From Streptomyces marianii (GTDB lineage: Bacteria; Actinomycetota; Actinomycetes; Streptomycetales; Streptomycetaceae), in NCBI RefSeq assembly GCF_005795905.1, contig NZ_VAWE01000001.1, forward strand, positions 434,001-498,000: a stretch of DNA of 64,000 nt, written 5' to 3'. Every line of letters begins with the position of its first letter. Position 1 is the first letter of the stretch. The translations under genes and the position numbers were made by a program. Below, in pieces: positions 17,351 through 28,139 of this stretch. Under the pieces are notes generated by a model. That model worked only from the letters and a program-made list of their open reading frames with translations, ran no database searches and was not told the DNA's origin.

Positions 17351-19135
17351 ATGGCACGCGGAACCCGCGCAACGGGCAACCGGCGGTTCGCTCTGCCCAT
17401 CGCGGGCGGGGCGGTCGTCCTCGCCGCAGGCGGTCTGTACGCGGCGGGGCTGGCGGCCGGCGACGTCCCCGACGGCACCCGGGTGCGGGGCGTCGACATA
17501 GGCGGGATGAGCCGGCCGGAGGCCCGGCGGACCCTGGACCGCGAACTCGCGGGCACCTTCGCCGCCCCTCTCACGCTGAGGATCGGGGACCGGGTGGAGA
17601 AGGCCGATCCCGCCGCGCTCGGTCTGTCCGTCGACACGGCGGCGACCGCCGGGAGCGCCGTGAACGAGTCGCTCGACCCCGTCAGCGTCATCGGGAGGCT
17701 CTTCAGCGCGGAGAACCGCGACATCGAGCCCGTGGTGCGCGTCGACGAGGAGAAGAACCGGGACGCCGTCGCGCGCATGGGCGCGGCCGCCGAGCGGAAG
17801 GTGCGCGACGGCGCCATATCCTTCGAGAACGGCCAGGCGACGGCCGTCTCGCCGGTCACCGGCACATCCCTGGTGAAGGACCGTGCCCCGGACGCGCTCC
17901 GGGACGGCTACCTGCGCGCGGACCGCTCGCCCGTCGTGATGCCCGTGAAGCGGACGCCGCCGCGCACCGACCGCGCCGAGACCGAGCGGGCCATGAACGA
18001 CTTCGCCCGGCCCGCGATGTCCGGCCCCGTCACGCTCACCCTCGACGGCAGGGCCGTCACCGTCGGTCCCTCGGCTCTCGGCCGCCATCTGACCGTGCAG
18101 CCCGGGGCCGGCGGCCGGCTCAACCCCGTCCTCGACGCCAAGGGGCTGCTCGGCGACCCCGAGGTCTCCGGTCAGGTGCGCCAGGCCGCGCAGGGTCCGC
18201 GGAACGCGGTACTCGGGCTCGACGGCGACCGGGTCGTCGTGACCGAGGAGGCCCGGGTCGGCCACGAGGTCGAGGAGCAGGCGCTCGGCAGGGCCGTGCT
18301 CCCCCTGCTGACCCGCGAGGGCGCGGCGCGCACCGCCGAGATCCCGGCGAAGGCCGTCCAGCCGGAGTTCACCGGCGAGTCGGCCGGCCGCCTCGGCATC
18401 AAGGAGAAGGTCTCCTCGTTCACCGTCGAGTTCCCCGCGGCGCCCTACCGGGTCACCAACATCGCCCGCGCCGTGGAACGCATCGACGGCTCCGTCGTCC
18501 TGCCGGGCAAGGAGTGGAGCTTCAACGGCACGGTCGGGGAGCGCACCAAGGAGAACGGCTTCGTCGACGGCATCATGATCAACGACGGTCGGTACGTGAA
18601 GTCCCCCGGCGGGGGCGTCTCCGCCGTCGCGACGACGATGTTCAACGCCGCCTTCTTCGCGGGCGTCAAGCCGGTGGAGTACGGGGCCCACTCGTTCTAC
18701 ATCGAGCGCTATCCGGAGGGCCGCGAGGCCACGGTGGCGTGGGGCACGCTCGACATGCGCTGGCTCAACGACTCGGGCAACGCCGTCTATGTGAAGGCCG
18801 AGTCCACGGACACCTCGGTCACCATCTCGTTCCTCGGCACCAAGAAGTACGACGAGGTACGCGCGACCAAGGGACCGCGAACCAACGTCAAGGAGCCGGG
18901 GACCCGCAAGGGCAGCGGCCCGGGGTGCGAGGTCCAGACGCAGCTCGAGGGCTTCGACGTCGCCGTGGGGCGCCACTTCGTCAAGGACGGCCGCGAGGTC
19001 GGCCGGGAGAACTTCACGACCCACTACACGCCGCGCGACGAGGTCGTCTGCACCCCGGAGGAGAACGCACCGGAGGCGGGCCGCCCGGAGGAGAAGACCG
19101 CCGCCGAGGCAGCCGGCGCCACCGAGCCCCACTGA
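17351..19135 (+). CDS. VanW-family membrane-anchored protein with peptidoglycan-binding repeats
   Basis: A 594-residue extracytoplasmic protein anchored by one N-terminal helix (about 13-33). Two G5/PG_binding_4-like repeats follow ([20 protein letters not shown] at about 48-67 begins the first; the second lies around 215-330). The VanW domain spans about 375-495, with [36 protein letters not shown], then [19 protein letters not shown] and [18 protein letters not shown]. VanW proteins occur in some vancomycin resistance clusters, but the biochemical role is unknown; the repeats suggest cell-wall association. The tail is Glu/Ala-rich. GAGAGGGAGTC lies just before ATG. Its own promoter is likely in the AT-rich stretch around 17220-17270. 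Confidence 0.9.
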   Translation: MARGTRATGNRRFALPIAGGAVVLAAGGLYAAGLAAGDVPDGTRVRGVDIGGMSRPEARRTLDRELAGTFAAPLTLRIGDRVEKADPAALGLSVDTAATAGSAVNESLDPVSVIGRLFSAENRDIEPVVRVDEEKNRDAVARMGAAAERKVRDGAISFENGQATAVSPVTGTSLVKDRAPDALRDGYLRADRSPVVMPVKRTPPRTDRAETERAMNDFARPAMSGPVTLTLDGRAVTVGPSALGRHLTVQPGAGGRLNPVLDAKGLLGDPEVSGQVRQAAQGPRNAVLGLDGDRVVVTEEARVGHEVEEQALGRAVLPLLTREGAARTAEIPAKAVQPEFTGESAGRLGIKEKVSSFTVEFPAAPYRVTNIARAVERIDGSVVLPGKEWSFNGTVGERTKENGFVDGIMINDGRYVKSPGGGVSAVATTMFNAAFFAGVKPVEYGAHSFYIERYPEGREATVAWGTLDMRWLNDSGNAVYVKAESTDTSVTISFLGTKKYDEVRATKGPRTNVKEPGTRKGSGPGCEVQTQLEGFDVAVGRHFVKDGREVGRENFTTHYTPRDEVVCTPEENAPEAGRPEEKTAAEAAGATEPH

Positions 19136-19341
19136 CCCGGGGCGGCACCCCTGGCAGGCCCTCCGCCGCCGGGCCGGAGGCCGTCGCCGGGGGGCCGGCG
19201 GGCCGAGGGGCCGAGGGGCCGAGGGGCGGGGGGCCGGACAGAGGGGACGAGCGCAACGGGGTTGCAACGTCCGTCTCCCTAGGTTCGGCGTCGAACGCGC
19301 CGTCCGACGGCGGACGGCGGCGACCCCGGGAGGCCTCCGAG

Positions 19342-20865
19342 ATGACCCGCTACGCCGCGCCCGGCACCGAGGGCGCGATCGTCACGTACGCGTCCCGCTA
19401 CGACCACTGGATCGGCGGCGAGTCCGTACCGCCCACCCGCGGCCAGTACTTCGAGAACCCGAGCCCCGTCAACGGCAAGGCGTTCACGGAGATCGCCCGC
19501 GGCACCGCCGAGGACGTCGAGCGCGCCCTGGACGCGGCGCACGCGGCGGCGCCCGCCTGGGGGCGCACGGCTCCGGACGTCCGGGCCAACATCCTGCTGA
19601 GGATCGCCGACCGGATGGAGACCCATCTGGAGGAGCTCGCGGTCGCGGAGACCTGGGAGAACGGCAAACCGGTCCGGGAGACCCTGGCGGCCGACATCCC
19701 GCTGGCCGTCGACCACTTCCGGTACTTCGCCGGTGTGCTGCGCGCCCAGGAGGGCTCGCTCAGCGAACTCGACGACGACACGGTCGCCTACCACTTCCAC
19801 GAGCCGCTCGGCGTCGTCGCGCAGATCATCCCGTGGAACTTCCCCATCCTGATGGCCGTTTGGAAGCTCGCCCCGGCCCTGGCCGCCGGCAACGCGGTGG
19901 TGCTGAAGCCCGCCGAGCAGACGCCCGCGTCGATCCACTACTGGATGGGCCTCGTCGCCGACCTCCTGCCGCCGGGCGTCGTGAACATCGTCAACGGCTT
20001 CGGTGTGGAGGCGGGCAAGCCCCTCGCGTCGAGCCCGCGGGTGGCGAAGGTCGCGTTCACCGGCGAGACCACCACGGGGCGGCTGATCATGCAGTACGCC
20101 GCGGAGAACATCAGGCCCGTCACGCTGGAACTGGGCGGCAAGTCGCCGAACATCTTCTTCGACGACATCTGGTCGGCCGACGACGACCTCCGGGACAAGG
20201 CCCTGGAGGGCTTCACGATGTTCGCCCTCAACCAGGGCGAGGTGTGTACGTGCCCGTCGCGGGCGCTGATCCAGCGCGGCCACTACAGCGAGTTCCTGGA
20301 CGCCGGCATCGCCCGTACCGAGGCGATCGTCCCGGGCCACCCCCTCGACACGGACACGATGATCGGCGCGCAGGCCTCCAACGACCAGTTGCAGAAGATC
20401 CTTTCGTACCTGGACATCGGCCAGCAGGAAGGCGCGAAGATCCTCACGGGCGGCCGGCGCATCGAGTACGACGGCGAACTGGCGGGCGGCTACTACGTAC
20501 AGCCGACGATCTTCGAGGGCGACAACCGGATGCGTGTCTTCCAGGAGGAGATCTTCGGTCCGGTCGTCGCAGTCACCTCGTTCGCCGACTTCGACGACGC
20601 GATCAAGACGGCGAACGACACCCTGTACGGCCTCGGTGCCGGTGTCTGGACGCGCGACGTCAACCAGGCATACCGCGCCGGCCGGGCGATCCAGGCGGGC
20701 CGGGTCTGGACGAACTGCTACCACGCGTACCCGGCGCACGCGGCCTTCGGCGGCTACAAGCAGTCCGGCATCGGCCGTGAGACGCACAAGATGATGCTGG
20801 ATCACTACCAGCAGACGAAGAACCTCCTCGTCTCATACTCGCCGAAGAAACTGGGCTTCTTCTAG
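19342..20865 (+). CDS. NAD-dependent aldehyde dehydrogenase (acetaldehyde dehydrogenase type)
   Basis: A 507-residue enzyme oxidising aldehydes to acids with NAD+. All signature parts are present: PWNFP (oxyanion Asn region), KPAEQTP, the Rossmann GETTTG loop at 241-246, catalytic base Glu263 in LELGGKSPN, catalytic nucleophile Cys302 in GEVCTCPSR, and EIFGPVV. Cys302 is followed by Thr-Cys, a pattern seen in the ExaC/AcoD acetaldehyde dehydrogenase group. ATG 19342 has GGGAGGCC 9-16 bases upstream. Cytoplasmic. It ends in a strong terminator. The GAF regulator at 15215 is a plausible controller, now separated by the decayed reductase and the VanW gene. Confidence 0.95.
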   Translation: MTRYAAPGTEGAIVTYASRYDHWIGGESVPPTRGQYFENPSPVNGKAFTEIARGTAEDVERALDAAHAAAPAWGRTAPDVRANILLRIADRMETHLEELAVAETWENGKPVRETLAADIPLAVDHFRYFAGVLRAQEGSLSELDDDTVAYHFHEPLGVVAQIIPWNFPILMAVWKLAPALAAGNAVVLKPAEQTPASIHYWMGLVADLLPPGVVNIVNGFGVEAGKPLASSPRVAKVAFTGETTTGRLIMQYAAENIRPVTLELGGKSPNIFFDDIWSADDDLRDKALEGFTMFALNQGEVCTCPSRALIQRGHYSEFLDAGIARTEAIVPGHPLDTDTMIGAQASNDQLQKILSYLDIGQQEGAKILTGGRRIEYDGELAGGYYVQPTIFEGDNRMRVFQEEIFGPVVAVTSFADFDDAIKTANDTLYGLGAGVWTRDVNQAYRAGRAIQAGRVWTNCYHAYPAHAAFGGYKQSGIGRETHKMMLDHYQQTKNLLVSYSPKKLGFF

Positions 20866-20873
20866 ACGCCAAA

Positions 20874-20913
20874 AAGGGCGCCTGACCAGGCACTTCACCT
20901 GTCAGGCGCCCTT
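20874..20913 (+). terminator. Rho-independent-type terminator after aldehyde dehydrogenase
   Basis: Perfect 13-base arms (AAGGGCGCCTGAC) around a 14-base loop, beginning 8 bases after the stop. It has an A-run on the left side and TT on the right, so it may work in both directions. Confidence 0.85.
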
Positions 20914-21117
20914 CCCGGCGCGCATCTAAGTCACGGGGTGAAGTGCAGAGGCGGGCGCAGAGGCCAGGCCCCAGGTAATGCGACACGACCTGCGGGGGAC
21001 ACGGTCTGTGTAGCAACAAGGATGAGAAGACCAGATGGTCCACCTCCCTCTCGTGGACGTCATGTCGCTACATCGCGCCGCCTTGTGAGGCGTCCTCCTT
21101 CGGCAGGCCCTTCACGG

Positions 21118-22101
21118 TTACGTGCTGCTGTGCTGGTGCTGTTCGGGGAGCAGGCTCTCGGGGTGCACCCACAGCACCACGTTGTCCAGGCGCCCGTCGC
21201 CGGAACCCCTGCCCTCCCTCCCGAAGAAGTCGAGGATGTCCTGCTCCGAGTGGCGCAGGCTGAAATGGGTCAGGACGAACAGGGTCTCGGGATGCGCCTC
21301 GACCACGGGGCGGAGGCGGCTCCAGACGGTGTGCCCGACCCGATCCGCCCGCTCCAGCTCGCTGTCGTGGAGGAATGTGCACTCGGTGACGATCACCGGA
21401 TACGTGAACAACCAGGGGTTCCGTTCGAACACGCTGACGTGGGTATCGCCGAGGAAAGCGAACAGCGGCCGCAGCACCTCCTGTTCGACCTCGGTACCTT
21501 CCCTGCGTCGCTGCGCCACGATCCGCCCGAACTCCCCGCCCCGCCCCTCCTCGACCAGCAAGCGGCGCAGCTCCTCGTACTCGGGCCGCAGCGCCTTGCC
21601 GACCTCGGAGACGGCGTACCCCACGCAGGGCACCTTGTGCTCGCACTCCACCACCCGCACACGATGTGCCCGCCGCCCGAAGGTGAACTCGTCGCCCTGC
21701 CGTACCCCGTGCAACCGGTAGCCGCCGGCAAGGTCCGGGTCGTACCCCGCCCCGTGGTTCAGCTCCGCCGACGCCCGCAGAAAGGACTCCACGTAGGGCA
21801 CGGCTCCGGCCGGCAGGTAGATGTCGGTACCCGCCCGGGAGGCGAGGAAGTCCAGGTCTTTTACGTGGTCGTGGTGGGTGTGGGTGAGCAGTACCGTATC
21901 CACCTGGCGTCCTTCACAAAGCCCCGCGTCCAGACTGCACCGCAGCTCGGGGATGTGGAAGAACGTCTTGTCGTTCGCACGCGAATAGCCTGTGAGGGTG
22001 AACGTGGTACCGGGTATCTTCCAGGTCTTCCACTGACGGAACGGATGTCCCCGTTCGAGCCGCTCGGGATTGCCTGCCGACGGCTTCGGAGCCTGCCTCA
22101 T
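21118..22101 (-). CDS. MBL-fold metallo-hydrolase (RNase Z-like)
   Basis: A 327-residue metallo-beta-lactamase fold protein. The zinc motif HTHHDH lies at 74-79, preceded by SLDAGLCEGRQVDTVLLT. Further metal ligands are GDTHVSVF (Asp) and the late LTHFSLRHS (His). The general layout, with GYSRANDKTFFHIPELRCSLDAG at the start and GDT in the middle, resembles tRNase Z-type and related phosphodiesterases more than lactamases, but the exosite arm is not evident. Substrate unknown. ATG 22101 is chosen because TTGGAAGG lies 8 bases upstream. Confidence 0.85.
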   Translation of the reverse strand: MRQAPKPSAGNPERLERGHPFRQWKTWKIPGTTFTLTGYSRANDKTFFHIPELRCSLDAGLCEGRQVDTVLLTHTHHDHVKDLDFLASRAGTDIYLPAGAVPYVESFLRASAELNHGAGYDPDLAGGYRLHGVRQGDEFTFGRRAHRVRVVECEHKVPCVGYAVSEVGKALRPEYEELRRLLVEEGRGGEFGRIVAQRRREGTEVEQEVLRPLFAFLGDTHVSVFERNPWLFTYPVIVTECTFLHDSELERADRVGHTVWSRLRPVVEAHPETLFVLTHFSLRHSEQDILDFFGREGRGSGDGRLDNVVLWVHPESLLPEQHQHSST

Positions 22102-22531
22102 GGATGCGCCCTTCCAATACCCGGAGTGAACCGGTCCGTCCCCTGGCGGACCACGGACGGCCGATCGTAGCGAGACCGCCAGAATGGACACCACGCATAT
22201 CTGCACCAGCCGCCACCCACGTCGGGTCTCCCCGACGATGCCGCACGCACGCCATGTCAAGGGGCATGCTCATCTATCGACTGATTCACGAGCAAGATCG
22301 ACAAGCGGCGGCGTGTGGCAGGATCGACTGTCAGTTTCCGAAGTTGCGTGCATGGGTGAGCGGGGGATTCGTTGCCGAGTGCAGGGAACTGCGGATGCCC
22401 TGACGCGTCGAAGTCGCCTGCGCTACGGTCGTTTTGGGCCGTAGTCGTGTGCGCGACGAGGGGGCTTCCGCATGGCAGATGGGCCGGGTTGAGCTGCCCC
22501 GCAAGTGCCTGCCTCACGGCCCTGGGGATCC
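22102..22531 (+). other. 430-base stretch without a gene
   Basis: This lies between the MBL gene start and the stop of the next minus-strand gene. It is less GC-rich than its surroundings around 22250-22450. No open frame shows streptomycete codon bias and I see no tRNA or clear hairpin. It should hold the promoter of the MBL gene. Confidence 0.4.
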
Positions 22532-23272
22532 TCACATCTGCGGCTGTGCTGTTCCTCTCGACCACGACGGGCAGAACTCCACATGGAATTGTCCCCATCC
22601 GCGGCTATCCAGATCTGGCCAGTGGTAGAGGCTCCGGCAGACGTGGTAGTTGCATCCGCCTGAAATATACAGCTCGGTCGCAGCAGCAGGCGGCCCGTCC
22701 TTCGTGACGGCGAATATATGCGGAGCGGCTTCCTTGAACGCCGCCGTGCTGCCGGTCAGAAACAGGGTCTCGGCGTGGACGTGCTGGTGTAGCAGGTTCC
22801 TGTGCTCCGGATTGCTGGGGGCCGCATAGTCGATCTCGGGGGTGTCGGCCGGCAGATCCCTCTCCGGCACGCTCGCTGTGCGCAGTTCGCGGGGAGCGTT
22901 CCCTGCACGAATGCGTGCCCGCAGCTTCTTCCATTGGGAGGGCCGGAACTGTACCGCCCGGTGGACCAACACAAGGTCGAGGGGCATCTCCTCCTCGTCG
23001 GCCCCCTCGAACTCCCCTGCCGGGGTGCGCGTCGGCAGGTAGACCAAGGACCGCGGGGATCGCGCCGCGAGCAGCCACAGAGCGCCGATACGTCGACCGT
23101 CTGCACGGTCCACATACATGTTGTATGAGTCTTTGAATTTGTAGAGTGCCCCGTTTCTCAGTGGTTTCGACGGACTGATCACTCTGTATTCCTCGTCCCC
23201 GAGTCGCACCTGCTGCACAGTGATCTTCAATCGCAGGCTGTCTCGTGTGAGGGCGGCCCTCGATGCAGTCAT
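22532..23272 (-). CDS. Hypothetical protein
   Basis: A 246-residue soluble protein. The first half reads LRLKITVQQVRLGDEEYRVI, then KPLRNGALYKFKDSYNMYVD and GRRIGALWLLAARSPRSLVY. The second half has DYAAPSNPEHRNLLHQHVHAETLFLTG, ISGGCNYHVCRSLYHWPDL and WGQFHVEFCPSWS, rich in His and Cys and possibly metal-binding. ATG 23272 is chosen because GAGGGAG sits 8-14 bases upstream; the frame extends further 5'. Base composition is lower in GC than neighbouring genes, which may point to transfer. I do not recognise the family. Confidence 0.6.
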   Translation of the reverse strand: MTASRAALTRDSLRLKITVQQVRLGDEEYRVISPSKPLRNGALYKFKDSYNMYVDRADGRRIGALWLLAARSPRSLVYLPTRTPAGEFEGADEEEMPLDLVLVHRAVQFRPSQWKKLRARIRAGNAPRELRTASVPERDLPADTPEIDYAAPSNPEHRNLLHQHVHAETLFLTGSTAAFKEAAPHIFAVTKDGPPAAATELYISGGCNYHVCRSLYHWPDLDSRGWGQFHVEFCPSWSRGTAQPQM

Positions 23273-23449
23273 CCCATTGACTCCCTCTGTCGATTCGACC
23301 TCTCGCATCACTGTCCCAGCCGGAGACGAGGAAGGTCCCCGGGACGTAGATGGGGCCCGACATCTTCGCAACCCCCGCGGCCGACGCAGGAGGGGGCTCG
23401 TCCGGGGCCACCTTCTGCATCCCGCATCCGGGACGCGAGGAGTCGGGTC

Positions 23450-26125
23450 TCAGGCCGGATCGGGACCGGACCAGGCCTCTTGGGCCCTGAATGCCTCGAC
23501 GAGTGACCGGCGGCTGCTCACGCCGAGCTTCCGATACACCTTCTGGAGTGTGTTGTCGACTGTTCTGCGCGACAGGAAGAGCTCATCCGCGATCTCGTTG
23601 CTGGAAAGCCTGCGTGCGGCGAGGAGGGCGATCTCCGACTCGCGCTCGGTCAGGGGGAGGCCGAACAGGGATTGCCCCTGGCGGTGTGCTCCGGGGAGGG
23701 TCCCCTGGACGCGGGTGGCGGCGGTCTGCGCCAGCCGATCGGCGTCGGCGGCAGCGCGATGCCTCTGGTCGTTCCGCAGCACCGCCGCGGCCTGGGAGGC
23801 GCTCTCGACGGCCAGCGCGTGGGCGCCGAGTCGGCTCAGCGTGGCGGAGACGGAAAGGAGACGGTCCGCATCCTCCGCTGCCACGGCCGCGGCGAACTCG
23901 GCACGTGCCGGGGCGAACGCTCCCTCCATCTGGGGGGAGAGCTCGCCCAGTTCGCGGGCCGCCTCGTCCGCGAGGCCGAATCGCGCGAGGTCGGTGAGCA
24001 GGAGGGTGCGCGAAGCGGTCTGGCCGGCGGCGTGGGCCGTCCGGACTGCCCTCCGCAGCACTTGTCGTGCTGCGGTCATATGGCCCCGCAGAGCCAGCAG
24101 CCACGCCTCGCCGAGCTGATCCTCCCCCGCGAGGAGGCCGCCGGGCGGGTGCTCCGCCGCTCTGGCCGCGGCGCGGGCCGCAGCCGGTTCGTCGCCAAGG
24201 GCCGCTGCGGCGGCCGCGATGCCGGAGTACGCCAGCCCGAGGACCTTGGTGTGCCCTGCCGACTCCGAACACGCGACGGCCTCGGCGAAGTACCTGCGCG
24301 CCTCGGCGGCCCGGCCCGCAGCCCAGGCGCACCTGCCGCGGTGGAAGGCGAGCCAGGTCGTGGTCAGCGGGGTCGATGCACCTGCGGCGGCCGTCACCTG
24401 TCCGGCGAGGGCCTCTGCCTCCTCCAACCGACCCAGCTCCACGAGGGCGTACACCCTCAGTACGTCCATCGCGTGCCGGTGCACCGAGAGGGCGCTTTGG
24501 TCCGCCGAGAGGAGGCTCCGCTCGCAGTGGTCAGCCGTGTCCAGCCCCTGGGCCGCCCGCCCCACGGCCGTCAGCGCCAGTACCCTCATGCTCAGGACCA
24601 TGGTTGGAGAGCCGCTGCCGGTGGGTGAGTGGTCCGTCAGCGCGAGACCTGCCACGGGGTGCCCGGCCACGGCGATCAGGGCGCCCGCCACATCGCGCAG
24701 CACGGTGCGCTCGGCCGGGTCGACCAGGTGCGCACGGGCCTGCCGCCCGATCCGCAGCACCTCGGTGATCGGTTTGCCCGCCCAGAACAGGTTCAGCATC
24801 CTGGTACGTGTCGCGGTCGCGGTTTCGCCCCGGGGGGCCGAACAGGCCAGGCGTTTCAGTGTGGCTTCGGCCTGTCTCCAGTCGCCGAGCTGGAAGTGGC
24901 TCTCCGCCAGCATGTGGCGGGTCGCTGCCGAGTGCTGGTCCTCTGACAGGGAGGTCAGGAACGCGATGACCTGCTGGTAGTCGTGACAGCGACGGGCCAG
25001 CCCCGCCGCATGGGTCAGCAGGCCGGGTTCCGCGATGTCGACGGCCGCCTCCCAGACAGCGATCCGCAGCACGTCCCCCCTTCGTCGGAGGCCGCGACCT
25101 CTCACCCACTCGGCGTGCTCCCTGAGCAGCCTGCGGCGCCGCAACGCGCCCATCCGCGAACGCAGTACCTGTCCGTACACGGGGTGTGCCAGGGTGGCCT
25201 TCAGCCGTCGGCCGTCCTCATGGACCCGGATGGCGTTCGACGCTTCCAGTCTCTCCAGGACGTCGGCTCCCGCCAGCGCCCGCAACTCGCTCACTCCCAC
25301 CGGCTCGGCGAGGGCGAGCAGGTCCAGAGCCGTGCGACCCGTCGGGCCCGCCACGGCGAGCCTGTCCTCCACGAGCCGGTCGAGTCGCGGTGTGCCGAAC
25401 TCCTCAGGGCTCGTCGCCCGCCAGAGTTCCCCGTCGTGGGTGAGCCGCCCCCGGGCCAGAGCGCCGCAGACCAACTCGTAGAGGTAGAGCAGGTTGCCGC
25501 CGCTGGCCCCGTACAGGTACCGCACGGTCTGCTCCCCGACGGTGCCGGACAGTACGTGCTCCAGGACTGTACGGGTTCCGGCGCTGTCGAGATCGCCCAA
25601 CTCGACCCGGACCAGTGTGCCGATCCGCTCCCGGACCGAGACGGAGCAGTTGCGGGGCACGCCGTCCTGGAACGTCGCGAGCAGAAAGGCGTCGCCGGCG
25701 TCGAGCAGGCGACCGATCACGAACATCGACGTCGCGTCGAGGAGATGGAGGTCGTCGACGAACAGCAGGTAGCGGCCCGGTCCGGAGCCGAGCGCCGCCC
25801 GGACGCTGCGGTAGGCGGAGACCGGATCGCAGGGTACGGCCTCCGCGGCCGTGAGGTGGGCGAGCGCGCCCAGCGGTATCTCGCGCGCATGCGCGGTGGC
25901 CAGGGCCCGACCGCCCCGGTGCCCCGCGCGCAGCGCGTCGGCATAGCACTCCTCCGCCAAACGGGACTTGCCGACACCGGACGGCCCCTCCACGACGAGT
26001 CCCCTCACGGTGGGATCGTCCAGCGCATCAAGGAGCGCCTTGCGGTGCGCCTCCCTGCCGACGAAAGGCCACACCGCTCCACCGGGCGCCACCGGGTCCC
26101 GTTCCTGCATGCCGTAGACAGCCAT
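23450..26125 (-). CDS. LuxR-family transcriptional regulator of the LAL (MalT-like) type
   Basis: An 891-residue regulator. The N-terminal ATPase shows FVGREAHRKALLDAL, Walker A GPSGVGKS at 47-54 and Walker B YLLFVDDLH at 119-127. A long TPR-like helical region follows (about 380-790: FHRGRCAWAAGRAAEARRYFAEAV and similar). The C-terminal LuxR helix-turn-helix is at about 825-885: LTERESEIALLAARRLSSNEIAD, LFLSRRTVDNTLQKVYRKLGV, SRRSLVEAF. Such proteins bind an inducer and ATP and activate nearby genes. AAAAAGGA lies 6 bases before ATG 26125. It is divergent from the phosphatase operon at 26561, a likely target. The coding frame remains open upstream but is meaningless there. Confidence 0.92.
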   Translation of the reverse strand: MAVYGMQERDPVAPGGAVWPFVGREAHRKALLDALDDPTVRGLVVEGPSGVGKSRLAEECYADALRAGHRGGRALATAHAREIPLGALAHLTAAEAVPCDPVSAYRSVRAALGSGPGRYLLFVDDLHLLDATSMFVIGRLLDAGDAFLLATFQDGVPRNCSVSVRERIGTLVRVELGDLDSAGTRTVLEHVLSGTVGEQTVRYLYGASGGNLLYLYELVCGALARGRLTHDGELWRATSPEEFGTPRLDRLVEDRLAVAGPTGRTALDLLALAEPVGVSELRALAGADVLERLEASNAIRVHEDGRRLKATLAHPVYGQVLRSRMGALRRRRLLREHAEWVRGRGLRRRGDVLRIAVWEAAVDIAEPGLLTHAAGLARRCHDYQQVIAFLTSLSEDQHSAATRHMLAESHFQLGDWRQAEATLKRLACSAPRGETATATRTRMLNLFWAGKPITEVLRIGRQARAHLVDPAERTVLRDVAGALIAVAGHPVAGLALTDHSPTGSGSPTMVLSMRVLALTAVGRAAQGLDTADHCERSLLSADQSALSVHRHAMDVLRVYALVELGRLEEAEALAGQVTAAAGASTPLTTTWLAFHRGRCAWAAGRAAEARRYFAEAVACSESAGHTKVLGLAYSGIAAAAAALGDEPAAARAAARAAEHPPGGLLAGEDQLGEAWLLALRGHMTAARQVLRRAVRTAHAAGQTASRTLLLTDLARFGLADEAARELGELSPQMEGAFAPARAEFAAAVAAEDADRLLSVSATLSRLGAHALAVESASQAAAVLRNDQRHRAAADADRLAQTAATRVQGTLPGAHRQGQSLFGLPLTERESEIALLAARRLSSNEIADELFLSRRTVDNTLQKVYRKLGVSSRRSLVEAFRAQEAWSGPDPA

Positions 26126-26560
26126 TCTGATCCTTTTTCCTGTCTTGCCGCAGCCTGCCACAGCCGTCCGCGACACGACCAGTGAGGCCCGAGGGGTGGA
26201 AGGAGTATCCGCCGGCCGACGCGGCGGAACGCGTCCCACCCGGACGCGCGGGTCGAGCAGAGTCGGCCGGCGTGGCCGTGGTGCGGGGCAGGACGGGTAA
26301 TTGTTGCTCTCCCGCCGCCGTCGGAGCCCGCAGACCATGGCTTCAGCACCGGCTTCCACCGCGACGGAACGGCCGGCGCAGGTCGGCTTCCCGAACCCAC
26401 GCGAGGCACGGCGACGCTCGCACCTGCGAGAGCGCCCACCAGGCGCTTCGCCGTCCGTTCCGCTCGCGCGCCTCGCGGGCTGGGATTCCGCGGGACGGCC
26501 GGCCTGGCGAGAAGCGGAACCGTTCGATGGAAAGCCCATGACGTTTGACGGGAGAACAGT
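26126..26560 (+). other. Divergent promoter region, no gene
   Basis: 435 bases between the LAL regulator and the phosphatase. It has normal high GC and no credible frame. It should carry both promoters; no obvious palindrome was found by eye. Confidence 0.4.
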
Positions 26561-28126
26561 GTGAGTCCACTGGACAGACGGCGATTCCTCCGAGGGGCGG
26601 GGGCTGCCGCCGCCGTGGGGGTGGCGGGGTTCGTGGGGACCGAAATCCTCCAGGGCTCCGCCTCCGCGGCGGTGATCGAGCCGACGTTCAACATCAACCC
26701 CTTCCAGTTCGGGGTGGCCAGCAGCCCCCTGAGGAACGTGATCTGGACGAGGCTCGCCATCCTCCCCCTGGCCCGCGACGGCAGAGCGGGCATGCCCGAC
26801 GGGGACATCCCCGTCCGCTGGAAGGTCGCGCGGAACCGCGACGGCAGCGGCGTCCTCGCCGAGGGAACGGCGTACGCCCTGAGTGGGAACGGGCACAGCG
26901 CCCGCGTCGAGGTGGCCGCGCTCCCCCAGGCAACGGCGGTGTTCTACTGGTTCGAGTACGGCAACTGGCGGTCCACGGTGGGGCGGCTGAAGACTGCCCC
27001 CGCCGCCAACAGCAACCCGTCCGCGATGACGGCCGCCGTCATCTCGTGCGCGAACTTCGAGCACGGCTTCTTCCACTGCTACGAGCACATCGCCGACCAC
27101 GAGGTCGATGTGGTCATCGCGACGGGCGACTTCACCTACGCGGACTCCTACAACCCCGGCTACGGCTCCAAGGCGAGGAGCCATCTGCCCGCCGGGGAGT
27201 GCTTCACGCTGGCCGACTACCGGCTGCGGCACTCCCAGTACCGTGCGGACCCCCAGGAGCAGGCGATGCGGGCTTCCGCGGGGATGGTCCTCACCCTGGA
27301 CGACCACGAGGTGGACGACGACTGGGCCGGGAGCACGCCCGACTACTTGGAGGACGCGGCAGCCAACAGCGGCCCGGGCACCTTCTGGGAACGCCGGCAC
27401 AACGCCCTGCAGGCCCACTGGGAGAACACCCCCCTGCCGTTCATGATGAGGCCGGTCCGCAGCCTCATGCCCAACAGCTACCAGACCCTGAACTGGGGGC
27501 GCCTCGCAGACCTCCACCTGCTCGACACCCGGCAGTTCCGCTCGCGTCAGGACAAGGGCCGGCGGTTCGAGGAGAACCGATACATGCTCGGGCCGGACCA
27601 GTTGGCCGCGCTGGGCGACAGCTACCGCGGGGCCCGGTGGGACCTGCTGGTCAACCAGGTCGTCATGGCCGGTTGGACCCACGGAGGGCCGGGGACGGAA
27701 AAGGCATCGGACTCGTGGGACGGCTATCGGGCAGAGCGCCGCCGGGTGATCAGGCAGTGGTCCGACAGGAGGGTGGCCAACCCTGTCGTGCTGACCGGTG
27801 ATGTTCACTTCGGCGGCGCCGACAGCGTCTTCGATGACTTTGACGGACTGTCGACCAAAGCCCCCGAAATCATCAGCTCCTCCATCACCTCCGGTGGTGA
27901 CCTGGAGGGGGACTGGGCAGGGAGTCGGGTCGTGCTCGACGCGCTGCCCCTGCACATGTACCACCGGCGCCGGGGCTGGACGAAACTCGACATCACTTCC
28001 CAGCGCATCCACATCCAGTGGCGGGGAACCGAGGTGGTCAGTGCCCGCGCCGCGCAACCGGACCGAATCTTCCAGTCCGCGGACATCAGCGCCGGCCAAC
28101 ACGACTTCTCCAACACGAGCTGGTGA
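26561..28126 (+). CDS. Tat-exported PhoD-like alkaline phosphatase/phosphodiesterase
   Basis: 521 residues. The N-terminus is a Tat signal (DRRRFLRGAGAAAAVGVAGF, cleavage near SASA at about 37), so it is folded before export. A PhoD N-terminal domain (RVEVAALPQATAVFYWFEYGN) precedes the metallophosphatase domain with metal ligands in SCANFEHG, ATGDFTYAD, LDDHEVDDDW and LTGDVHFGGAD. PhoD enzymes are Ca2+/Fe3+ phosphodiesterases that release phosphate from wall teichoic acid and other esters. The GTG start follows GGGAGAACA. The next gene begins 13 bases after its stop. No PHO box is apparent. Expression may be under the divergent LAL regulator. Confidence 0.9.
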   Translation: MSPLDRRRFLRGAGAAAAVGVAGFVGTEILQGSASAAVIEPTFNINPFQFGVASSPLRNVIWTRLAILPLARDGRAGMPDGDIPVRWKVARNRDGSGVLAEGTAYALSGNGHSARVEVAALPQATAVFYWFEYGNWRSTVGRLKTAPAANSNPSAMTAAVISCANFEHGFFHCYEHIADHEVDVVIATGDFTYADSYNPGYGSKARSHLPAGECFTLADYRLRHSQYRADPQEQAMRASAGMVLTLDDHEVDDDWAGSTPDYLEDAAANSGPGTFWERRHNALQAHWENTPLPFMMRPVRSLMPNSYQTLNWGRLADLHLLDTRQFRSRQDKGRRFEENRYMLGPDQLAALGDSYRGARWDLLVNQVVMAGWTHGGPGTEKASDSWDGYRAERRRVIRQWSDRRVANPVVLTGDVHFGGADSVFDDFDGLSTKAPEIISSSITSGGDLEGDWAGSRVVLDALPLHMYHRRRGWTKLDITSQRIHIQWRGTEVVSARAAQPDRIFQSADISAGQHDFSNTSW

Positions 28127-28139
28127 GAGGAACCTTCCA

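Noticed and set aside
17285..19267. 660-codon minus-strand frame
   Set aside because: Antisense to the VanW gene, which has clear domains and codon bias.
17263..19340. Long plus-strand frame upstream of the aldehyde dehydrogenase start
   Set aside because: It overlaps the VanW gene in another frame; homology and the ribosome site put the enzyme start at 19342.
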